Source of the DNA: JAQUGA01 sp038210985
GTDB lineage: Bacteria; Bacteroidota; Bacteroidia; Bacteroidales; WCHB1-69
Direction of reading: 5' to 3'
Length of the DNA stretch: 10,519 bases
Assembly: GCA_038210985.1 (NCBI GenBank)
Contig: JBBQWB010000104.1
Span: 1-10,519 of the forward strand
Every line of letters begins with the position of its first letter. Within the stretch, counting starts at the first letter, position 1. Below, piece by piece: positions 6,064-10,519 of the stretch. The position numbers and the translations under genes are program-made. The notes beneath the pieces are model-generated. The model had not been told where the DNA came from. It saw nothing but the letters and a program-made list of their open reading frames with translations, and made no database searches.

Positions 6064-6837
6064 TTATTTTAATTGTTTCAGTTTTTTTATTTTGGAATTA
6101 TATTTTCGGTAGATTTTAAATAGATCAATTGGAAATTTCAGAAAATCCTTTGCTTTAATTCGCGAATTTCCTTTTTCGACCCATTTTTCAAGAGGATGTT
6201 CAAATACAGCAGATTTTATTTGGGGATAACCGAGTAAAATGGTTAATCGTGCAAACACTTCCACATCGAACAGCCATTTGCTGATAAAAGGTTCTTTGAA
6301 TAGCGAATCAACCACATCGCGATGAATCATTTTTGCTCCACATTGAGTATCGTAAACTGGCAGCAAAATAGTTACCGAGGCAAAAGTGGCAAAAATTCGC
6401 CCAATAATGTGGCGTTTCCACGAACGTTCAATTTCGGCACCTAAACGGCGAACCCGAGAACCAACTACCATTTTTCTTTTTTTATCGGCATCGAAATAAT
6501 CTATAAATCGCTTTATTTCGGTAAGTGGAGTGGCTAAATCGGCATCAAAATAGGCGATATAATCGAAGGTGTAGGTTTCTAAAGCATGTTGAATAGCGAA
6601 GCGAACAGCATTTGCCTTACCCGAATTTGGCTGAATATCAAGCATATTCACATTTGAATATTCCAAAGCAAGTTTGTTTAACACATCTATTGTGTTATCC
6701 TTACTTCCATCGTTTACAAAAACAAACAACACGTCCGAATTTTGTAAAAAACCCTCTTTAAACTCTTCCAAAGGAAGTCGTTCGGCTTCGTTATAGCATG
6801 GAATAATTACAACTGTTTTTTGCATATACTGTAGCAT
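6064..6837 (-). CDS. GT2 glycosyltransferase, polyprenyl/dolichyl-phosphate sugar synthase-like
   Basis: A 257-residue GT-A fold enzyme. Motifs in order: 'VVIIPCYNEAERL' (9-21), 'VNDGSKDNT' (41-49), 'NSGKANAVRFAI' (71-82), the DxD motif in 'YFDADLATP' (96-104), 'VVGSRVRRLG' (124-133), 'YDTQCGAKMI' (162-171) and 'KWLFDVEVF' (187-195). The DTQCGAKM segment and overall length resemble ALG5-type dolichyl-phosphate glucosyltransferases and bacterial relatives, which transfer hexose from a nucleotide sugar to polyprenyl phosphate at the cytoplasmic face. There is no membrane domain at the C-terminus. The gene overlaps the methyltransferase by 31 nt. The second Met (codon 5, at 6825) gives the more usual 'MQKTVVIIPCYNE' start and is equally possible. 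With the next gene it forms a likely donor-maker/donor-user pair. The sugar is not predictable. Confidence 0.88.
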   Translation of the reverse strand: MLQYMQKTVVIIPCYNEAERLPLEEFKEGFLQNSDVLFVFVNDGSKDNTIDVLNKLALEYSNVNMLDIQPNSGKANAVRFAIQHALETYTFDYIAYFDADLATPLTEIKRFIDYFDADKKRKMVVGSRVRRLGAEIERSWKRHIIGRIFATFASVTILLPVYDTQCGAKMIHRDVVDSLFKEPFISKWLFDVEVFARLTILLGYPQIKSAVFEHPLEKWVEKGNSRIKAKDFLKFPIDLFKIYRKYNSKIKKLKQLK

Positions 6838-7610
6838 GATAATCCGGGCAATCGAATTCCGAATAATCGTTTTAATTGTGAAGTTTTATAATCGAATACT
6901 AATATATTTTTCATCAGTTTAGAGGATGTTTTGCCTCCATTCCAATCGCCAATTCCGGAAACATTTTCGAGTTTTGGTTTAACAATGAATTCTTTAATTT
7001 TTTGAAATATTCGTGGGAATAATAAACTGAAAAAGAAATTTCCATCCTTTTGGCTTTGTAAACTGGCTTGCATAAGATGATTTCGCAACATCTTAACGGT
7101 ATAGCGGCGATAATGTCCCAGCCAAGTATCGTGCGAACAAAATAGGGATTGATATGCTGGAACGCTAATTACAATAATTGTATTGTTATCAAAACCAGAC
7201 AATTTGGTGAGCGATTTTAAAAAGTCGATGTCGTTTTCGATGTGTTCTATAACATCCAGCAGAAGTATAATGTCAATATGTTTTCCGTTAAGAGCTTCGG
7301 AGCTCAATTTGGATAAAAACTGAATGTTACTTTTTGCATATTTTTGGGTAAAAAAGGCAATAAATTCATCGTCAAAAGCTGTATCAACTGCAATGTAATC
7401 GGCATTTGGTATTCGTTTTGAAAGTTGTTCGAGAAAAAAACCATCGCCACAACCTACATCAAGAATGGTCGGTTTTGTAATTGAAATATTTGTGTTTTCA
7501 GATTTAAAATACCTATTGATTAAGTCGTAAACCACTTCTAAACGAGCATATTCCCAAGGATGGTTTTGCTTTGTATTTTCGGTTTTCAGTTTGTACTCTT
7601 TGATGTCCAT
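6807..7610 (-). CDS. Class I SAM-dependent methyltransferase
   Basis: A 267-residue cytosolic protein with a class I methyltransferase core. Motif I is 'ILDVGCGDGFFLEQL' (49-63), an acidic residue ends the second strand in 'YIAVDTA' (72-78), and 'IILLLDVIEHIEND' (114-127) is the post-I/motif II region with the DVIEHIE sequence common in UbiE/UbiG-like and glycan-associated methyltransferases. 'SVPAYQSLFCSHDTWLGHYR' (149-168) is a signature seen in methyltransferases found beside glycosyltransferases. The C-terminus (about 190-267) is less conserved and basic. The substrate is unknown; the position as first gene of the cluster suggests a glycan, lipid carrier or acceptor in the same pathway. 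It overlaps the GT2 gene, which argues for translational coupling. The ATG at 7610 is supported by a promoter box 20 nt upstream. Confidence 0.85.
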   Translation of the reverse strand: MDIKEYKLKTENTKQNHPWEYARLEVVYDLINRYFKSENTNISITKPTILDVGCGDGFFLEQLSKRIPNADYIAVDTAFDDEFIAFFTQKYAKSNIQFLSKLSSEALNGKHIDIILLLDVIEHIENDIDFLKSLTKLSGFDNNTIIVISVPAYQSLFCSHDTWLGHYRRYTVKMLRNHLMQASLQSQKDGNFFFSLLFPRIFQKIKEFIVKPKLENVSGIGDWNGGKTSSKLMKNILVFDYKTSQLKRLFGIRLPGLSCYSICKKQL

Positions 7611-7630
7611 TTAGTTGGATAATTAGGATA

Positions 7631-7638
7631 CAAACTTA
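7631..7638 (-). promoter_or_regulatory. -7 promoter box (TAAGTTTG) of the methyltransferase-GT2-GT-C cluster
   Basis: On the minus strand the sequence is TAAGTTTG, matching TAnnTTTG, and it ends 20 nt before the ATG at 7610. No promoter box is apparent before the two downstream genes, which overlap or sit 10 nt apart, so this box probably drives all three. A -33 TTG is not evident. Confidence 0.5.
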
Positions 7639-7736
7639 CAAAAAAATATGATAGATAATTTTGTTTATAAATCGCAAATATTATGCGGATAAAATTAGCA
7701 TAACTAACTTAGCAGCCAAAAAAAATAAGTATAAAT

Positions 7737-8546
7737 TTAAATATTCGAATACAAATCGGTGCTTTGGAAAATTTTATCTGCTGATTTTGTAATAAAACCC
7801 GAAAAAAGCACTCCATTTTCATTGGGATAGCGTTTTGCAAATTCACAGTATGTGGAAGTAACTTCATGTGTACCTTCTTGAAATTCTACTTTTACAAGTT
7901 CGGCTTTAGTGCTCGATTGTTCGAGTAGTTCTTCGGGCGAGCCTTGAACTTCTTGTTTGGGATTATTCATCATAAAACCATTCGATTTTAAAAAGTCGTT
8001 AAGTTCGTAAATCGACTTAATGCTTTTTAGATGGTTTACGCTTATGGTAAAATGGTTTGCAATAAATCCGTTGATATAAACCCAAGCTGCATATTCCGAT
8101 TCGCTTCGCAATTGTTCGTAAACCTCGTACGATGGCTCTCCCCAGTTGTTTCCCGAAGAAATTAAATAGTCGGAAGCAATAATATTAATAGGAATTCTTT
8201 TTACTAAGCGTTTAACGGTGCTTTGCAAGTATGAGCTAAAACGTTGAACCAGTAGTTCGCTAATAAAAATTAATGGAGCATTAGGGTTGGTTTTGTGTTT
8301 GTAGTGTTTTGCAATTAGTTGTTTTTCTTCAAAAAAATAACTTCCTGATTCTTCATATCCAGCATTAATAATTGGAATTGAAAGTACAGAAATGTTAATT
8401 TCGGGAAGGTTAAATGTTCTAAAAGCAATGTGGTCGTTTACAACCGTTTCGCCTTGCCCCTCTAATAAATCGTACACTTTTTTAATAGAAGGATTTTTTT
8501 CACAATAATCCACCCAAAACAACTCAAGTAACTCAGAATGATTCAT
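7737..8546 (-). CDS. DUF1338-family VOC metalloenzyme (HglS / 2-oxoadipate dioxygenase-like)
   Basis: A 269-residue soluble protein of the DUF1338 family. Recognisable segments: 'NDHIAFRTF' (37-45), 'GSYFFEEKQLIAKHY' (68-82), 'AAWVYINGFIANHFTISVNH' (153-172), 'QGSPEELLEQSSTKA' (201-215), 'YCEFAKRYP' (233-241) and 'LFSGFITKSADKIFQSTD' (247-264). In Pseudomonas putida HglS, which converts 2-oxoadipate to D-2-hydroxyglutarate in lysine catabolism, the iron ligands are two His and a Glu and a nearby Arg holds the substrate. His39, His165, Glu235 and Arg43 here occupy comparable places; His-x3-Arg spacing and the His-to-Glu distance are close to HglS. The protein is much shorter than HglS (about 460 residues), so the same reaction is not assured. 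It appears to be a single gene with no lysine-catabolism neighbours. No good promoter box was found upstream. Confidence 0.85.
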   Translation of the reverse strand: MNHSELLELFWVDYCEKNPSIKKVYDLLEGQGETVVNDHIAFRTFNLPEINISVLSIPIINAGYEESGSYFFEEKQLIAKHYKHKTNPNAPLIFISELLVQRFSSYLQSTVKRLVKRIPINIIASDYLISSGNNWGEPSYEVYEQLRSESEYAAWVYINGFIANHFTISVNHLKSIKSIYELNDFLKSNGFMMNNPKQEVQGSPEELLEQSSTKAELVKVEFQEGTHEVTSTYCEFAKRYPNENGVLFSGFITKSADKIFQSTDLYSNI

Positions 8547-8691
8547 TTTATAAACACTTTTGATGTAAATTATTTAATTAACTAAATATAAATTCAATTT
8601 AAACTCAACTAAATTTAAACTATTAGAATTAAAAATTGTTCAATTCAAACTAAAATTAGTCGTATTAATTTAAGAGATTGCAAAATGTACT

Positions 8692-8699
8692 TATCTTTG
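8692..8699 (+). promoter_or_regulatory. -7 promoter box (TATCTTTG) of the alkaline phosphatase gene
   Basis: TATCTTTG matches TAnnTTTG exactly and lies 20 nt before the ATG at 8720, giving a leader of about 15 nt that is A-rich and has no Shine-Dalgarno sequence. A TTG at 8678-8680 sits only 11 nt upstream of the box, too close for a standard -33 element. The rest of this divergent spacer (8547-8691) is very AT-rich, with a repeated AATTTAAACT word and no other site I can support. Confidence 0.6.
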
Positions 8700-8719
8700 T
8701 AAAAACGATAAAATAAAAA

Positions 8720-10351
8720 ATGAAAAAGATTTTCAAAAAAATACAATTATTGCTTTTGTTGATAATTTCAATTCAAGTTATTGGACAAAACAATCAAGTA
8801 AAAAATGTTATATTAATGATTCCGGACGGCACTAGTGTAGATGTTTTAAGTATTGTAAGGTGGTATAGAGAAGGGAAATTAAATGCAATTGATCCATATA
8901 TTTGCGGATTGGTACGCACGCATTCGTCGGATGCTCCAATTGGCGATTCGGCACCTACAGGAAGTGCTTATGCAACAGGTTATTTGTCGCGTAGTGGATA
9001 TATTTCAACGTATCCAGATGCAACTGCAAATGATATTTATCCGGTGGATAAAACAAAAGCTTTTCAGCCGCTTTTTACAATTTTAGAAGCTGCAAAATTA
9101 AATGGAAAATCTACGGGATTAGTTTTTACTTGCTATTTTCCACATGCAACTCCTGCTGCTTTTGCATCGCATTATCCCAATCGTCAGCAATACGAAATAT
9201 TGGCAAAACAAATGGTTTATTGTCAGCCAGATGTGGTGATGGGTGGTGGAATAAAATACTTGAAAAAACGAGCCGATGGATTAGATATGTCCACTGTTTT
9301 GAAACAGAATAAGATTTTTTATACAGAATCGGTAAGCGACTTTAAGAAGTTTGATGGGACTCAAATTTGGGCATTATTTGCAGACGAAGATTTAGCGAAT
9401 AATTTTGATCGTAATCCGGAAAAAGAACCATCCTTATCCGAAATGACCGAAAAGGCAATTTCAACATTGTCAAAAAATCCAAAAGGATTTTTTTTAATGG
9501 TGGAAGGAAGTAAAGTGGATTGGTCGGCACACGATAACGACCCAGTAGGTGTTGTTTCCGAATTTATTGCTTTTGACGAAGCCGTTAAAAAAGCCATTGA
9601 ATTTGCAATAAAAGATGGTTTCACAGCTGTAGTTATATTGCCCGATCATGGAAACGGAGGCATTTCGTTGGGCAACAATACAATGAACAAAGGATATGAT
9701 AAAAAATCATACAATGAGCTTTTTGGAAACCTTTTAAAATGTAAAAATACCGCTGAGGTTTATAAAAATTTATTTTCCGAAAAGCCTACAAAGCAAGCTA
9801 TTGAAGATTCGTTTAAAAACATGTATGGCATCGAAAATCTTACAGACAAAGAAGTGGAAACGATTCTTGCGTTTTACGAAAATCGTCCAAAAAATCCTTT
9901 TGAAATAGTGAAAATTGTTGCAAAAATAATTTCAAATCGAACATCTATTGGTTGGACAAGCATGGGGCACACAGGCGAAGATGTTTTTTTAGCTGTTTAT
10001 CATCCTACGGGATATCGACCTATGGGATTGGTTCAAAACACAGACATAAATAAGTATATGTGCGAAATATTAGGCGTTGATAATTTGGATAGTTTAACTA
10101 GTTTGTATTATGTGGATGCCAATAAATTGTTTAAAAATTATTCTACTAGTTTAGATACTTCAAATGTTTTTGAGCCTATTTTTGTGGTAAATAATAAAAA
10201 TACAGAATTAAGAATTCCAGCAAACAAAAACGAAATTTGGATTACCGAAAAACCCAACAAAAATCGAAAAATTATTCCAACATCTACTGTGATGATTTAT
10301 AATGGCAAAGGATTTTATGTGCCTTTATATTTGCAAAAGATAATAGAATAA
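8720..10351 (+). CDS. Secreted alkaline phosphatase, PhoA family
   Basis: A 543-residue exported phosphomonoesterase. A signal peptide covers residues 1 to about 23 (basic MKKIFKK, leucine-rich core, likely cut after VIGQ); there is no lipobox. The catalytic set of the PhoA family is complete: Asp36 in 'MIPDGTS', Asp76 and nucleophile Ser77 in 'GDSAPTGSAYATG', Thr144 and Arg155 in 'HATPAAFASHYPNR', 'MGGGIKYL' (174-181), Glu262, Asp267 and His271 in 'VEGSKVDWSAHDND', Asp309-His310 in 'LPDHGNGG', and His417 in 'SMGHTGEDV'. His142 and Trp268 replace the E. coli Asp153 and Lys328; the same pair is known in the cold-active TAB5 enzyme. The stretch between His310 and His417 is about 65 residues longer than in E. 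coli. It probably releases phosphate from organic esters in the periplasm, using two Zn and one Mg. It is transcribed alone and away from the DUF1338 gene. No terminator is visible in the 168 nt that follow. Confidence 0.93.
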   Translation: MKKIFKKIQLLLLLIISIQVIGQNNQVKNVILMIPDGTSVDVLSIVRWYREGKLNAIDPYICGLVRTHSSDAPIGDSAPTGSAYATGYLSRSGYISTYPDATANDIYPVDKTKAFQPLFTILEAAKLNGKSTGLVFTCYFPHATPAAFASHYPNRQQYEILAKQMVYCQPDVVMGGGIKYLKKRADGLDMSTVLKQNKIFYTESVSDFKKFDGTQIWALFADEDLANNFDRNPEKEPSLSEMTEKAISTLSKNPKGFFLMVEGSKVDWSAHDNDPVGVVSEFIAFDEAVKKAIEFAIKDGFTAVVILPDHGNGGISLGNNTMNKGYDKKSYNELFGNLLKCKNTAEVYKNLFSEKPTKQAIEDSFKNMYGIENLTDKEVETILAFYENRPKNPFEIVKIVAKIISNRTSIGWTSMGHTGEDVFLAVYHPTGYRPMGLVQNTDINKYMCEILGVDNLDSLTSLYYVDANKLFKNYSTSLDTSNVFEPIFVVNNKNTELRIPANKNEIWITEKPNKNRKIIPTSTVMIYNGKGFYVPLYLQKIIE

Positions 10352-10519
10352 GAATTTATGTGAGATTTTGTTTAGGACAGCGTTTGAAATAGAATAATAT
10401 GTGTTTTTTCAATCATCCTTTACAATGGTAGTCGGATAATATTAACTTAAACTTAATGTGGTTAATTAGAAGCTAATCAATGTGTTGTGTTCCAAATTCT
10501 GATTGCTGAAAATGTTAAC

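Noticed and set aside
10352..10519. Terminator after the alkaline phosphatase gene
   Set aside because: Only a weak short hairpin (ATTAG-AAG-CTAAT near 10465-10477) without a T run; not enough to call.

Overview
The window looks like chromosomal DNA of a member of the Bacteroidota, probably an environmental Bacteroidales/Marinilabiliales-type organism. Four things point there. The DNA is AT-rich. Spacers carry TAnnTTTG promoter boxes and short A-rich leaders with no clear Shine-Dalgarno sequence. The Rhs core has the Bacteroidota-style ending 'YIDLDGLEEW'. The spacers also hold AAAGT-type tandem repeats. The genus cannot be fixed from the sequence alone.

Left part (1-1890): the 3' end of an Rhs/YD-repeat polymorphic toxin gene, cut by the window edge, followed 2 nt later by a small acidic protein that is very probably its immunity partner. 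A perfect 18-bp hairpin closes this unit. On the opposite strand the same hairpin holds the stop codon of a short convergent coding remnant (1884-2005).

Spacer (2006-2452): a composite AAAGT tandem-repeat block flanked by two near-identical 37-nt copies. After it comes a stretch of about 190 nt with a promoter-like box at its head and a strong intrinsic terminator at its end, but no gene inside. This is the best candidate for an undescribed RNA in the window.

Middle (2453-3248): a minus-strand FtsB/DivIC-type cell-division gene with its own promoter box. Next to it lies a 220-bp imperfect inverted-repeat element that looks like a small dispersed, MITE-like or stem-loop repeat.

Right-middle (3249-7638): a minus-strand three-gene cluster with one promoter box, encoding a SAM-dependent methyltransferase, a GT2 polyprenyl-phosphate-sugar synthase-like enzyme and a 934-residue GT-C membrane glycosyltransferase. 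The last protein has a C-terminal TPR tail and an N-terminal domain that looks like a decayed GT2 domain. The inferred logic is that the GT2 enzyme loads a sugar onto a lipid phosphate in the cytoplasm and the GT-C enzyme transfers it to an unknown acceptor on the periplasmic side.

Right end (7737-10351): a short DUF1338-family (HglS-like, VOC-fold) metalloenzyme on the minus strand, then a divergent secreted alkaline phosphatase on the plus strand with all metal ligands intact and the His/Trp variant pair known from TAB5-type enzymes. The last 168 nt hold nothing I can identify.
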